From Paracoccaceae bacterium (GTDB lineage Bacteria > Pseudomonadota > Alphaproteobacteria > Rhodobacterales > Rhodobacteraceae): a stretch of DNA of 64,000 bases. This document shows positions 17,417-26,370 of the stretch, in pieces. The position numbers were made by a program, and so were the translations under genes. Numbering within the stretch: the first letter of the stretch is position 1; each line of letters starts with the position of its first letter. The DNA is taken from positions 1 through 64,000 of the forward strand of contig JAIOJF010000027.1 of assembly GCA_019911965.1 (NCBI GenBank), written 5' to 3'. A model generated the notes under the pieces. That model ran no database searches, was not told the DNA's origin, and was given only the letters and a program-made list of their open reading frames with translations.

Positions 17417-18589
17417 ATGACCAATGTAGTAATCGCCTCCGCCGCACGCACCGCCGTCGGCAGCTTCAACGGCAGCTTTGCCAACACGCCTGCGCATGAT
17501 CTGGGCGCTGCCGTTCTGGAAGCTCTGGTTGCGCGCGCCGGTATCGACAAGGCGGAGGTTTCCGAAACCATCCTCGGCCAGGTCCTGTCCGCCGGCCAGG
17601 GCCAGAACCCTGCCCGCCAGGCCCATATCAATGCCGGCCTGCCCGCCGAAAGCTCGGCCTGGGGGATCAACCAGGTCTGCGGCTCGGGCCTGCGCGCCGT
17701 TGCCATCGCTGCCCAGCATATCCAGTTGGGTGACGCCGATATCGTAGCCGCCGGGGGCCAGGAAAGCATGTCGCTCAGCCCGCATGTCGCACATCTGCGT
17801 GCCGGCCAGAAAATGGGCGACATGAGCTTCATCGATTCGATGATCAAGGATGGCCTCTGGGACGCGTTCAACGGCTACCACATGGGCAACACCGCCGAAA
17901 ACGTCGCCAACCAGTGGCAGATTTCCCGCGACATGCAGGACGAATTCGCCGTCGCCAGCCAGAACAAGGCCGAAGCGGCGCAGAAGGCAGGCAAGTTCAA
18001 GGACGAGATCATCCCCTTCACCATCAAGACCCGCAAGGGCGATATCGTCATGGATACCGACGAATATATCCGCCACGGCGCGTCGATGGAGGCAATGGCC
18101 AAGCTGCGCCCGGCCTTCAACCGTGAAGGATCGGTCACCGCCGCCAATGCCAGCGGCATCAACGATGGCGCCGCTGGGATGCTGCTGATGTCTGCCGAAA
18201 ACGCCGAAAAGCGCGGCATCACGCCGCTTGCACGCATCGTATCCTATGCCACCGCCGGGCTGGACCCGTCGATCATGGGCGTCGGCCCGATCCATGCAAG
18301 CCGCAAGGCGCTGGAAAAGGCCGGCTGGTCGGTCTCGGACCTCGATCTTGTCGAGGCGAACGAGGCCTTCGCCGCCCAGGCCTGCGCCGTCAACAAGGAC
18401 ATGGGCTGGGATCCGGCGATCGTCAACGTCAATGGCGGCGCGATTGCCATCGGCCATCCGATCGGCGCATCCGGTGCCCGCATCCTGAACACGCTTTTGT
18501 TCGAGATGCAGCGCCGCGACGCCAAGCGCGGCCTGGCCACCCTGTGCATCGGCGGCGGCATGGGCGTCGCCATGTGCCTGGAACGTTAA
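17417..18589 (+). CDS. phaA: Acetyl-CoA acetyltransferase (beta-ketothiolase)
   Basis: Condenses two acetyl-CoA to acetoacetyl-CoA, the entry to polyhydroxybutyrate and, through Ccr, to the ethylmalonyl-CoA pathway. The nucleophilic Cys88 is in [10 protein letters not shown], the His in [10 protein letters not shown] (about 347) and the second Cys in [11 protein letters not shown] (about 377). The 390-residue length is standard. It is followed by phaB 84 bp later, the classic phaAB pair. Upstream are a PhaR-like site and GCAACT repeats. The promoter boxes themselves are not clear by eye. Confidence 0.96.
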   Translation: MTNVVIASAARTAVGSFNGSFANTPAHDLGAAVLEALVARAGIDKAEVSETILGQVLSAGQGQNPARQAHINAGLPAESSAWGINQVCGSGLRAVAIAAQHIQLGDADIVAAGGQESMSLSPHVAHLRAGQKMGDMSFIDSMIKDGLWDAFNGYHMGNTAENVANQWQISRDMQDEFAVASQNKAEAAQKAGKFKDEIIPFTIKTRKGDIVMDTDEYIRHGASMEAMAKLRPAFNREGSVTAANASGINDGAAGMLLMSAENAEKRGITPLARIVSYATAGLDPSIMGVGPIHASRKALEKAGWSVSDLDLVEANEAFAAQACAVNKDMGWDPAIVNVNGGAIAIGHPIGASGARILNTLLFEMQRRDAKRGLATLCIGGGMGVAMCLER

Positions 18590-18673
18590 GCCCGGAAACG
18601 CCCCAAAGGCGATCTGAACGAAAAACAACCCGTAGGGTGCGCATTCATTGCGCATCCCCGAAGGAGAAAAATC

Positions 18674-19396
18674 ATGGGAAGAATTGCACTTGTCACCGGC
18701 GGATCGCGCGGCATCGGCGCGGCCATTTCAATGGGCCTGAAGGAGGCCGGCTATACCGTCGCCGCCACCTATGCCGGCAATGACGAAGCCGCCGCCGCCT
18801 TCACCGCCGAAACCGGCATCAAGACCTACAAGTGGAACGTCGCCGATTACGACGAATGCGCCGCCGGTATCGCGCGGGTCGAAGCCGATCTTGGCCCGGT
18901 TGAAATCCTGGTCAACAATGCCGGCATCACCCGCGATGCACCGTTTCACCGCATGACGCCGCAGCAATGGCACGAGGTGATCGACACCAACCTGACCGGC
19001 GTGTTCAACATGACCCACAATGTCTGGGGCGGCATGCGCGAGCGCAAGTTCGGCCGCGTTGTCATCATCTCGTCGATCAACGGCCAGAAAGGCCAGTTCG
19101 CGCAAGTAAACTACGCCGCCTCGAAGGCGGGCGATCTGGGCATCGTGAAGTCGCTGGCACAGGAAGGTGCCCGCGCCGGCATCACCGCCAACGCGATCTG
19201 CCCGGGCTATGTCGCCACCGACATGGTGATGGCGGTGCCGGAAAAGGTGCGCGAATCGATCATCGCGCAGATCCCCACGGGCCGCCTCGGCGAACCGGAA
19301 GAGATCGCCCGCTGTGTCACGTTTCTGGTGTCCGACGATGCCGGCTTCATCAACGGCTCGACCATTTCGGCCAACGGGGCGCAGTTCTTCGTCTGA
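18674..19396 (+). CDS. phaB: Acetoacetyl-CoA reductase
   Basis: NADPH-dependent reduction of acetoacetyl-CoA to (R)-3-hydroxybutyryl-CoA, the PHB monomer. It is an SDR of 240 residues: the cofactor motif is TGGSRGIGAA (about 7-16), NNAGITRDAPFHRM is characteristic of PhaB/FabG proteins, and the catalytic Ser, Tyr and Lys lie in SSINGQKGQFAQVNYAASK. The ribosome binding site AAGGAG is ideal. Cotranscribed with phaA and closed by a strong terminator. No PHB synthase gene is in the window. Confidence 0.95.
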   Translation: MGRIALVTGGSRGIGAAISMGLKEAGYTVAATYAGNDEAAAAFTAETGIKTYKWNVADYDECAAGIARVEADLGPVEILVNNAGITRDAPFHRMTPQQWHEVIDTNLTGVFNMTHNVWGGMRERKFGRVVIISSINGQKGQFAQVNYAASKAGDLGIVKSLAQEGARAGITANAICPGYVATDMVMAVPEKVRESIIAQIPTGRLGEPEEIARCVTFLVSDDAGFINGSTISANGAQFFV

Positions 19397-19420
19397 TCCG
19401 GACGAGCAGTTCAAACCGGA

Positions 19421-19446
19421 AGCCGGCAAGCGATTGCCGGCTTTTT
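19421..19446 (+). terminator. Rho-independent terminator after phaB
   Basis: AGCCGGCAA (19421-19429) and TTGCCGGCT (19434-19442) make a perfect 9-bp GC-rich stem with a GCGA tetraloop, followed by a run of T to 19446. It ends the phaAB unit 20 bp before the next start codon, so that gene needs its own promoter or readthrough. Confidence 0.85.
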
Positions 19447-19465
19447 CCCGTTTCCGAAGGTCCGA

Positions 19466-20335
19466 ATGTCCCGCAACCGCGCAACACTGACAGGTTTTTT
19501 CGCCGTGCTGTTCTGGTCGGCATTGGCCTTGCTGACGGTTGCGGCCGCACCGGTGCCGCCGTTCCAGTTGAACGCGATGGCGTTTCTGGTTGGCGGCATC
19601 ATCGGCCTCGGCTGGATCGGTGCGAGGGGCGGCCTGGCCGGATCGCTCGGCGGCATCGGCTGGCCAGCATGGTTGCTGGGGGTCGGCGGGTTGTTCGGCT
19701 ATCATTTCCTCTATTTCTCGGCCCTGAGGCTGGCCCCCGCCGCCGAGGCCGGACTGATCGCCTATTTCTGGCCGTTGCTGATCGTGCTGTTTTCGGGATT
19801 GCTGCCGGGCGAAAAGCTGCGCGCGATGCATGTCGCGGGTGCGCTGATATCATTGTCGGGGGCCGGGCTGATCCTGTGGGGCGGCGGCGCCGGGTTCGAT
19901 CCCGGCTATGCGCCGGGCTACCTGCTGGCGGCCATCGGGGCGCTGACCTGGGCCAGCTATTCGGTGCTGAGCCGCCGCGTCGGCCATATCCCGACCACCA
20001 GCGTGGCGTGGTTCTGCCTGGCGGCATCCGGCCTGTCGCTGCTGGCGCATCTGGCGTTCGAGGTCACTATCTGGCCCGAAGGCGCAATCGGCTGGGCGGC
20101 GGTGCTGGGCCTTGGCCTCGGGCCGGTCGGGCTGGCATTCTATCTGTGGGATATCGGTGTGAAACAGGGTGACATCCAGCTTCTGGGCGTCGTGTCCTAT
20201 GCCGCGCCCTTGCTGTCCACCCTGATCCTGATCGCCTTCGGCATCACCGCGCCGACGCAGAGCCTGCTGCTGGCGGCTGTCCTCATCACCGCTGGCGCGG
20301 CCCTTGCCGCACGCGCCGGCCGACGCAATATCTGA
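19466..20335 (+). CDS. EamA/DMT-family exporter (YddG-like)
   Basis: Ten hydrophobic segments in two homologous EamA halves (about residues 8-140 and 155-285) identify a drug/metabolite transporter. The arrangement and the motif YHFLYFSALRLAPAAEAGLIAYFWP resemble the YddG aromatic amino acid exporter group, but substrates cannot be inferred safely. GAAGG lies 6 nt before ATG 19466. The start is just beyond the phaB terminator, so it is probably regulated separately. Confidence 0.82.
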   Translation: MSRNRATLTGFFAVLFWSALALLTVAAAPVPPFQLNAMAFLVGGIIGLGWIGARGGLAGSLGGIGWPAWLLGVGGLFGYHFLYFSALRLAPAAEAGLIAYFWPLLIVLFSGLLPGEKLRAMHVAGALISLSGAGLILWGGGAGFDPGYAPGYLLAAIGALTWASYSVLSRRVGHIPTTSVAWFCLAASGLSLLAHLAFEVTIWPEGAIGWAAVLGLGLGPVGLAFYLWDIGVKQGDIQLLGVVSYAAPLLSTLILIAFGITAPTQSLLLAAVLITAGAALAARAGRRNI

Positions 20336-20387
20336 TGTTCAATCCGGGGCGCAGAATCTGCGCGCCGGGCTAAATGGGCCGGGCCTG

Positions 20388-20567
20388 TCAGCCGGCCTTG
20401 AGGCTTTCGATCTCTTCCTTGAGCCGCAACTTGCGCTTCTTCATTTCGCTGATGTCAAAATCGCTGCTGCCCGGGCGACGCTGTTCTTCCGCAACCTGAC
20501 GGTCCAGATCATCGTGCTTGCGCTGCAATTCCTCGATACGCGAACTCAGGCTCATGTCGGTCTCCAT
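20388..20567 (-). CDS. YdcH/DUF465 family small protein
   Basis: A 59-residue protein read by hand: METDMSLSSRIEELQRKHD at the start, then a charged helical region ending KKRKLRLKEEIESLKAG. The pattern (a short helix, a loop with SSDFDISEMKKRKLRLKEEI, then a second helix) is that of DUF465/YdcH proteins, widespread small cytoplasmic coiled-coil proteins of unknown function. An AAGAGA purine stretch lies about 7 nt upstream of ATG 20567; ATG 20555 is an alternative. Convergent with the exporter gene before it. Confidence 0.8.
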   Translation of the reverse strand: METDMSLSSRIEELQRKHDDLDRQVAEEQRRPGSSDFDISEMKKRKLRLKEEIESLKAG

Positions 20568-20633
20568 GATGGTTTCTCTTGTTATTATGATATGGTCAGT
20601 CGATCACAGATTTGAAGTCTTGTCATCCATTCT

Positions 20634-21548
20634 TCACAACAATTCGCTTGCCTCTCCCCTTGCCAGCCTCGCGCCCCGGATTTCACGCCTGAACGCCCCG
20701 AGGTTGCTGCCGATCGGTGCCGCCCGCACCAGGCTGATCAGCCCCCCGGCCACGATGCAGCCCAGCCCGATCATGGCAGGCCAGCCGGGGATTTCGTGAA
20801 ACCAGACCAGCCCGACAATCAGCGCCGCCACCAGGTTGAAATAGAAGAACGGCGCCAGCCGCGCCGCCTCGGAGCGCTGATAGGCGGCGACGGTCAGGAA
20901 ATGCGTGGCCGCCGTGACAACCCCCAGCAGCAAGGCCGGGGTCAGGAGCGCGATGCTCATGCCGCTGATCGCCGGCAGCGCCAGCGGCGCCAGCATGGCC
21001 GAGCCCAGCAGGCATTGCACCGCCAGCGCCGAGACCGGATGCTGGCCGCAGCGGGCACCGCGCGATGCCGCCAGAAACGCCCCCAGCAGGCCGCCACCGG
21101 CCAGCGCCAGCAACATGCCGGGTTCCAGCGATGTGCCGGGGCGAAGGATCAATAGCGCCCCGAGAAAGCTGATCAGCGAGCCGGCCAGGCGCGGAAATGT
21201 CAGTTTTTCACCGTAGATCGCAACCGAGATCAGCGTGGCGACAATCGGCGCGATCAGGAAACCACCAACTGCATTGGCCAGCGGGATCATCGACAGCGCC
21301 ATTATCAGCAGCGTCATCGCCCCGATCACCAGCGCGGTGCGCAGGATGGTTCCGGCCCGGTCACGCGCCGGAAAGCGGACCGTGATGCCACCCATCCGTG
21401 CCAGCGCCAGGGCGATCAGACCGGCGGTGAAATAGCGCAGGAAAACGATGAAAAAGGGCGATTGTGTCTGGCCGAGTTGTTTTGACAACGCATCGCCAAA
21501 GGGCGTCAGCGACACCGAAAGAAGGATCAGAAAAACACCGCTTTTCAT
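20634..21548 (-). CDS. EamA/DMT-family transporter
   Basis: A 304-residue membrane protein with about ten transmembrane segments and two EamA repeats (about 3-137 and 150-280). The N-terminal LSVSLTPFGDALSKQL and internal GGFLIAPIVATLISVAIYGEKLT are typical of this superfamily. The C-terminal 25 residues are basic and cytoplasmic. It is the second of three DMT transporters in 12 kb and is not closely similar to the others. Substrate unknown. Confidence 0.83.
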   Translation of the reverse strand: MKSGVFLILLSVSLTPFGDALSKQLGQTQSPFFIVFLRYFTAGLIALALARMGGITVRFPARDRAGTILRTALVIGAMTLLIMALSMIPLANAVGGFLIAPIVATLISVAIYGEKLTFPRLAGSLISFLGALLILRPGTSLEPGMLLALAGGGLLGAFLAASRGARCGQHPVSALAVQCLLGSAMLAPLALPAISGMSIALLTPALLLGVVTAATHFLTVAAYQRSEAARLAPFFYFNLVAALIVGLVWFHEIPGWPAMIGLGCIVAGGLISLVRAAPIGSNLGAFRREIRGARLARGEASELL

Positions 21549-21634
21549 CCGCCAGAATACTCGATCGCCCGTCGGGGGAATACCCGGCAGGCCGCTCCGG
21601 CCTAAGGCGAACGGATTAATATTTCGTTAACAAT

Positions 21635-22393
21635 TCAGAAGATCAGCGGATGGCCGTCGCGCAGGATTGCCCGGGCCTCGGGTGAATAGGAATCGCGGTC
21701 GCCATCGTGGCAGGCAGCGTCATGCAGGATCAGCGGCGAATGCAGTTTAAACGCCCCGCGCCCGCCTTTCGTGGCCACCACCAGCACACGCGTCGCCGGT
21801 TGCCCGACCCGCGGTACCAGCGGCTTGACCTCAATGCTGCCGACCCTTCCATCCAGGGCGGCCAGCAGGTCCGCCAGCCGCTCGCTGCGCTGGATGAATG
21901 TCAGGGTTCCGCCGGGTTTCAGCCGCCGGATCGCCGCATCGGCCCAGATTGCCAGCGGCGTGGCCTCGCGGAACGCCGCCTCGCGCCCGGTATCGCGGGC
22001 CGGGGTGCCGCCGCCGGCCTCAAGATAGGGCGGATTGGCGATGACGTGATCGAAACTTTCCTGCCGGAGCGTCGCTGGCATCTCTGCCAGATCGCCCTCG
22101 ATTATCCGCGCCTCGATCCCGTTGGCAGCCGCATTGCGCCGCGCCAGATCGGCATAGCCGGGTTGCAGTTCCAGCCCGCTCAGGCCCAGCCCTTCAACCC
22201 GCCGCCCGAGGCACAGAATCGCCGCACCGGCACCGCAGCCAAGCTCCAGCACCCGCGCCCCCGGCCTTGCCGCAACCGACGCCGCCAGAAACACCGGATC
22301 ACTGGCCGCGCGGTAGCCCTTTCGCGGCTGCCACAAATGCAGCGCGCCGCCGAGAAAGCCATCGCGGGTCAACTCGTCTTGCGTAAAACCCAT
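21635..22393 (-). CDS. tRNA1(Val) (adenine-37-N6)-methyltransferase-like protein
   Basis: A class I SAM-dependent N6-adenine methyltransferase. The SAM motif is VLELGCGAGAAILCL (about residues 47-61) and the catalytic NPPY motif is in VIANPPYLEAGGG (about 118-130). The N-terminal TRDGFLGGALHLWQPRKGYR is characteristic of the TrmN6/YfiC group that modifies A37 of tRNA1(Val). Length 252 fits. Only 1 nt separates it from the DUF2007 gene upstream, so the two form an operon. Confidence 0.85.
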   Translation of the reverse strand: MGFTQDELTRDGFLGGALHLWQPRKGYRAASDPVFLAASVAARPGARVLELGCGAGAAILCLGRRVEGLGLSGLELQPGYADLARRNAAANGIEARIIEGDLAEMPATLRQESFDHVIANPPYLEAGGGTPARDTGREAAFREATPLAIWADAAIRRLKPGGTLTFIQRSERLADLLAALDGRVGSIEVKPLVPRVGQPATRVLVVATKGGRGAFKLHSPLILHDAACHDGDRDSYSPEARAILRDGHPLIF

Positions 22394-22394
22394 G

Positions 22395-22613
22395 CTAGAC
22401 GCCCGGCAATTCGATGCCGTTGTCGCCCAGAACCGAGCGCGCGCGGAACAGATCGCCGTCGATCACCATCAGGCGGCGTGGCAGGATTCCGATCGAGCCT
22501 TCCAGCACGCTCATGTGGACGTCCATTTCAAAGCAGTCTATACCCTCCCCGCGCAGAAGGGCTTTTGCGAAGGCGATGATGGTCGGGTCGTTGCTGCGGA
22601 CAAGTTCCTTCAT
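22395..22613 (-). CDS. DUF2007 family protein
   Basis: A 72-residue protein beginning MKELVRSNDPTIIAFAKALL and ending in GIELPGV. The betaalpha-type pattern with a LRGEGIDCFEMDVHMSVLEG middle matches DUF2007 proteins, annotated as putative signal-transducing proteins because of their resemblance to P-II/DUF fold fragments; no function is established. Divergent from the polyprenyl synthase gene with 57 bp between the starts, and coupled to the downstream methyltransferase gene. Confidence 0.8.
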   Translation of the reverse strand: MKELVRSNDPTIIAFAKALLRGEGIDCFEMDVHMSVLEGSIGILPRRLMVIDGDLFRARSVLGDNGIELPGV

Positions 22614-22670
22614 GCTGCCGAGTTAACGCCCTCGCACCGCGAATGTCGAGGGCAGGAAGGAAACGGACGC

Positions 22671-23672
22671 ATGGATCAGATCGCTATTGCCGACAAGCCG
22701 CATGTCGCGCTTGCCCGCCTGATGCGCGACGAGATGGCGGCGGTGGATGCGCTGATCCGCGCGCGCATGGTTTCCGAACATGCCCCGCGCATTCCCGAGG
22801 TTACGGCGCATCTGGTCGAGGCCGGCGGCAAGCGCCTGCGCCCCCTGCTGACGCTGGCCGTTGCGGCGATGTGCGGCTATCGCGGCGACAACCATATCCG
22901 GCTGGCCGCGACGGTGGAGTTCATCCACACCGCCACCCTGCTGCATGACGACGTGGTCGACGAAAGCGAAAAGCGCCGGGGCCGACCCACCGCCAACCTG
23001 ATGTGGGATAACAAATCCTCCGTGCTGGTCGGCGATTACCTGTTTTCGCGGGCCTTCCAGCTGATGGTGGAAACCGGCAATTTGCGGGTGCTGGATATCC
23101 TTGCCAATGCCTCGGCCACCATTGCCGAAGGCGAGGTGCTGCAACTGACCGCGGCACAGGATCTCGGCACCGACGAGGCGGTCTACATGAAGGTGATCCG
23201 CGGCAAGACCGCCGCGCTGTTCGCCGCCGCAACCGAGGTTGGCGGGGTGATCGCAAGTGCGCCCGAGGCCAGTGTGACAGCCTTGCGCGATTATGGCGAT
23301 GCGCTGGGGATCGCGTTCCAGATCGTTGACGATCTGCTGGATTACGGCGGGTCCACCGCGAAGCTGGGCAAGAATACCGGCGACGATTTCCGCGAATGCA
23401 AGCTGACCCTGCCGCTGATCAAGGCGGTGGCGGCGGCGGATGACACCGAACGCGCCTTCTGGCAGCGGGTGATCGGAGATGGCCAACAGAAGGACGGCGA
23501 TCTTGCGCAGGCGATGGCGCTGATGCAGCGGCACGGAACGCTGGCGGCAACACGCGCCGATGCAATTGGCTGGGCGACACGGGCGAAGGCGGCACTGACG
23601 GGATTGCCGGACAGCGAAATCCGCGAGCATCTGACCGGGCTGGCCGATTACGTGGTTGCGCGGGTGGTCTGA
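22671..23672 (+). CDS. Long-chain polyprenyl diphosphate synthase (ubiquinone side chain)
   Basis: Builds the octa- to decaprenyl diphosphate side chain of ubiquinone from FPP and IPP. The first Asp-rich motif is DDVVDESEKRRG (from Asp93) and the second is DDLLDYGG (about 218-225); the residues before the first motif are bulky-free (ATLLH), as expected for long-chain products. ATG 22671 follows a strong AGGAAGGA site; the open frame extends 93 codons upstream across the divergent gene and is not real there. 333 residues. The exact chain length (decaprenyl is usual in Rhodobacterales) is inference. ispE lies convergent next to it. Confidence 0.92.
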   Translation: MDQIAIADKPHVALARLMRDEMAAVDALIRARMVSEHAPRIPEVTAHLVEAGGKRLRPLLTLAVAAMCGYRGDNHIRLAATVEFIHTATLLHDDVVDESEKRRGRPTANLMWDNKSSVLVGDYLFSRAFQLMVETGNLRVLDILANASATIAEGEVLQLTAAQDLGTDEAVYMKVIRGKTAALFAAATEVGGVIASAPEASVTALRDYGDALGIAFQIVDDLLDYGGSTAKLGKNTGDDFRECKLTLPLIKAVAAADDTERAFWQRVIGDGQQKDGDLAQAMALMQRHGTLAATRADAIGWATRAKAALTGLPDSEIREHLTGLADYVVARVV

Positions 23673-23690
23673 GCCGGGTTCGCAGCGCTT

Positions 23691-24548
23691 TCAGCGCAAG
23701 GTCGTCGGCACGCACCACCAGCCCGGACGCCTTGCGGCGATTTTGCCTGCCGCGCTGGCGGCCTGTTCCGGTGTCTCGAACAGCCCGAAACAGGTTGCGC
23801 CCGATCCTGACATCCGCGCCAGCCGGCAATCATCGGCACCGCGCAGCGCGTCCAGTACCCCGGCGATGCCCGGCGCAATCCGCATCGCGGCGGCCTCCAG
23901 ATCGTTGCGCAGGCGACTGAGATAGCCAAGCCATGTTTCACGATCCTGTACGTCCGGCACAGGCTCAAGCCCCGGATAGTCGCGGCGCTCCAGCGCGGCG
24001 AACACCGCTGGTGTCGCCACCGCCACCCCGGGATTGACCAGCACCGCCGGCAGGGGCGGCAGGTCCAACGGCTCCAGCACCTCGCCGATACCCCGCATCC
24101 GCGCCGCTCTGCCCATCAGGCAGACCGGCAGATCGGCCCCCAGCGACAGCACCGCGTCCTGCCCCGGCAGCGGCACCCGCCAAAGCCCGGACAGAAGATG
24201 CAAGGCTGCCGCCGCATCCGCCGAACCGCCACCGATGCCCGAGGCCAGCGGCAGGTTCTTTTCCAAATGCAAGCCTGCACCGCCGTCATGGCCGAACAGG
24301 TGTGCTGCTTTCACGATCAGGTTGTCCGCGCCGGTGGACAGCCCTGCGGCCATCGGCCCGGACACCGACAGCGTCAGGTCAGGCGCGGCGCGGCCTTCCA
24401 GCACGTCGCCGACATCGGCAAACGCCACCACCGAATCGAGGCTGTGCAGGCCATCCGCCCGCCGCCCGGTGACATGAAGGGCCAGGTTGATCTTGGCTGG
24501 CGCGAACCGCCGGAGGGTTTTCGGCGTTTCGCTGATACCCCTAGTCAT
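23691..24548 (-). CDS. ispE: 4-diphosphocytidyl-2-C-methyl-D-erythritol kinase
   Basis: ATP-dependent kinase of the non-mevalonate (MEP) isoprenoid pathway, feeding IPP to the neighbouring polyprenyl synthase. The N-terminal substrate motif is APAKINLALHVTGRRADGLH (about 16-35) and the GHMP ATP-binding loop is PLASGIGGGSADAAA (about 100-114). Length 285 is normal. Its ATG overlaps the 3' end of the TPR gene by 8 nt, so it is translationally coupled to it. Confidence 0.95.
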   Translation of the reverse strand: MTRGISETPKTLRRFAPAKINLALHVTGRRADGLHSLDSVVAFADVGDVLEGRAAPDLTLSVSGPMAAGLSTGADNLIVKAAHLFGHDGGAGLHLEKNLPLASGIGGGSADAAAALHLLSGLWRVPLPGQDAVLSLGADLPVCLMGRAARMRGIGEVLEPLDLPPLPAVLVNPGVAVATPAVFAALERRDYPGLEPVPDVQDRETWLGYLSRLRNDLEAAAMRIAPGIAGVLDALRGADDCRLARMSGSGATCFGLFETPEQAASAAGKIAARRPGWWCVPTTLR

Positions 24549-26241
24549 TCCCCGTGCCGTTTTCGGCCTCAGACTTCAGAACCTCGTCCAGCCCGATCTC
24601 CAGCTTCTTGCGAATCCGCAGGGCCTCATCCTCTTCCGGCTTGAACGACAGGGCCCGCCGCCACTGGAAACGCGCTTCAAGCTGGCGACCGACCATCCAG
24701 TAGACATCGCCCAGATGGTCGTTGATGATCGGATCGACAGGCATCAGTTCGACCGCCCGCTCCATCGGCGCGACCGCCTCGTCGAACTTGCCGATCCGGT
24801 AGAGAACCCAGCCCAGAGAATCGGTGATATAGCCGTCATTCGGGCGCTGCTGCACCGCAATCTCGATCATCTTCTGCGCCTCATCATATTTGATGCGCTT
24901 CTCGACCAGCCCGTAGCCCAGATAATTCAGCACCAGCGGCTGATCCGGCGACAGTTTCAGCGCAAAACGGAAATCCGCCTCGGCCTCGTCCCACTTGCCC
25001 TCGCGTTCATAGGTGATGCCGCGGGCATAATAGAGGAACCAGTGGTTCGGCTGCGGTTCCGGCAACAGCGCGATGGCGGCGGCATAGGCCTCGGTTGCCT
25101 CGGCGAATTTCGATTGCCGGCGCAGCGCATCTCCAAGCGAGGTGAAGACCGTCGGGATGGTCTTGTGAGTCTTGGCCAGCCCGCGCAGCACCTCGATCGC
25201 GGCATCCGCGCGGCCATCCGCCTGCAAGGCCTCGGCGCGGCCTATCTCGGCGCTGTAAAACCCCGGGTGATCGCTGGGCACCTTGTTAAAATTCCTGACC
25301 GCCAGGTCGTATTGCCGGTGGCTGTTCAGCAGATCGGCCACCAGCAGGATCGCCTCCACCGCCTCGGGCCGCAGGAATTCCGACAATCGCCCGTAGATCA
25401 GGCCGAACCGCTCGTTATCTTCGCCAGCCAGCACCGCAGCCAGCGTCAGGAACACCTCGGCGGCCCCTTCCTGCGGCGTCGTGACATTGTCAAAGGCCAA
25501 TGTCTCGCCAGCCGATACGCGGTCGCGCAGGGCGAGGATTTCCAGATCGCCCGAGCCGTTCAGCGCCTCGTCGATCATGGCCAGCGCATCGTCGCGGCGG
25601 TCAAGCTGCGACAGCACCTTGATATGCGCGATCAGGCTGCCGCGCCCGATCCTCAGGTGCTGGCCGTCAACGCCGTCGAAAATCACCGCCGCGCCTTCAA
25701 AATCGCCCACCGCCGCCAGTGCCAGCGCCTTGTGGTAATCGCTGAAAATCTTCATCGCGTTGTTTTCGGCCATCTCGTCGAACCGCGCCAGCGCGTCGGA
25801 CATCTGGCCAAGGCCAAACAGGATCCAGCCCTGCAACAGGCCATCCAGCAACGGGCTGAAACCGTTCTCGCCGTTGAAATAGGCACTTGCCTCGGCAAAC
25901 CGGCCCTGTCGGATATCGTCGGTCAGGATCACAAGCTGCGCCAACTGGCTGCCGGCCTCAACGCTTTCCATCCGGCGCGCGATTTCCAGCGCCTGGCCGG
26001 GATCGCCCTTGGACAGGAACGACAACAGGGCGTTCTGCATCAGGTCGGTATTGTCCGGGTCCGCCGCCAGCGCGCGGGCGTAATATTCCGCCGCCGCGGC
26101 GTAATCATTCTCGAAACTGGCCTGCGATGCCGCCAGATACGACCCCGCAAGGCTGTCGGCGCGGGCTGGCAGCGGGGCCAGACTGACAGCGCAGAACAAG
26201 GCAGCGGCAGCGGGGACAAGGAACCTCAGGGCGATGGTCAC
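24541..26241 (-). CDS. Secreted/periplasmic tetratricopeptide-repeat protein
   Basis: A 566-residue protein with a signal peptide (about 1-28, cleavage after ARA) and many TPR-like helix pairs across residues 35-545, clearest at about 395-510 (for example NYLGYGLVEKRIKYDEAQKM and DSLGWVLYRIGKFDEAVAPM). TPRs mediate protein contacts; no enzymatic domain is present. It starts with GTG 26241 behind GGAG. It is coupled to ispE, an arrangement common in Rhodobacterales, but no functional link with isoprenoids is evident. Confidence 0.85.
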   Translation of the reverse strand: MTIALRFLVPAAAALFCAVSLAPLPARADSLAGSYLAASQASFENDYAAAAEYYARALAADPDNTDLMQNALLSFLSKGDPGQALEIARRMESVEAGSQLAQLVILTDDIRQGRFAEASAYFNGENGFSPLLDGLLQGWILFGLGQMSDALARFDEMAENNAMKIFSDYHKALALAAVGDFEGAAVIFDGVDGQHLRIGRGSLIAHIKVLSQLDRRDDALAMIDEALNGSGDLEILALRDRVSAGETLAFDNVTTPQEGAAEVFLTLAAVLAGEDNERFGLIYGRLSEFLRPEAVEAILLVADLLNSHRQYDLAVRNFNKVPSDHPGFYSAEIGRAEALQADGRADAAIEVLRGLAKTHKTIPTVFTSLGDALRRQSKFAEATEAYAAAIALLPEPQPNHWFLYYARGITYEREGKWDEAEADFRFALKLSPDQPLVLNYLGYGLVEKRIKYDEAQKMIEIAVQQRPNDGYITDSLGWVLYRIGKFDEAVAPMERAVELMPVDPIINDHLGDVYWMVGRQLEARFQWRRALSFKPEEDEALRIRKKLEIGLDEVLKSEAENGTGND

Positions 26242-26275
26242 GCGGGCAACTCCGGTATTCAGAAACGGTTGGGCG

Positions 26276-26310
26276 AAAAACGACTGGGGCAGAGCCTAGT
26301 GCCCTGCCCC
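26276..26310 (-). terminator. Likely terminator after ETF-QO gene
   Basis: On the minus strand a 7-bp stem GGGGCAG / CTGCCCC (plus-strand 26286-26292 and 26304-26310, 11-nt loop) is followed 5 nt later by five T residues (26280-26276). It lies between the ETF-QO stop and the TPR gene start, so the two are probably separate transcripts. Confidence 0.5.
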
Positions 26311-26370
26311 GCCAATGGCAATCTATGCACCGCCCGGATTACGCTGACATCCGCGCAATTCGCCGCGATA

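Noticed and set aside
16337-18655. A 772-codon open frame on the minus strand
   Set aside because: It is the antisense shadow of the EAL gene and phaA, both unmistakable; no ribosome binding site and no recognisable domain.
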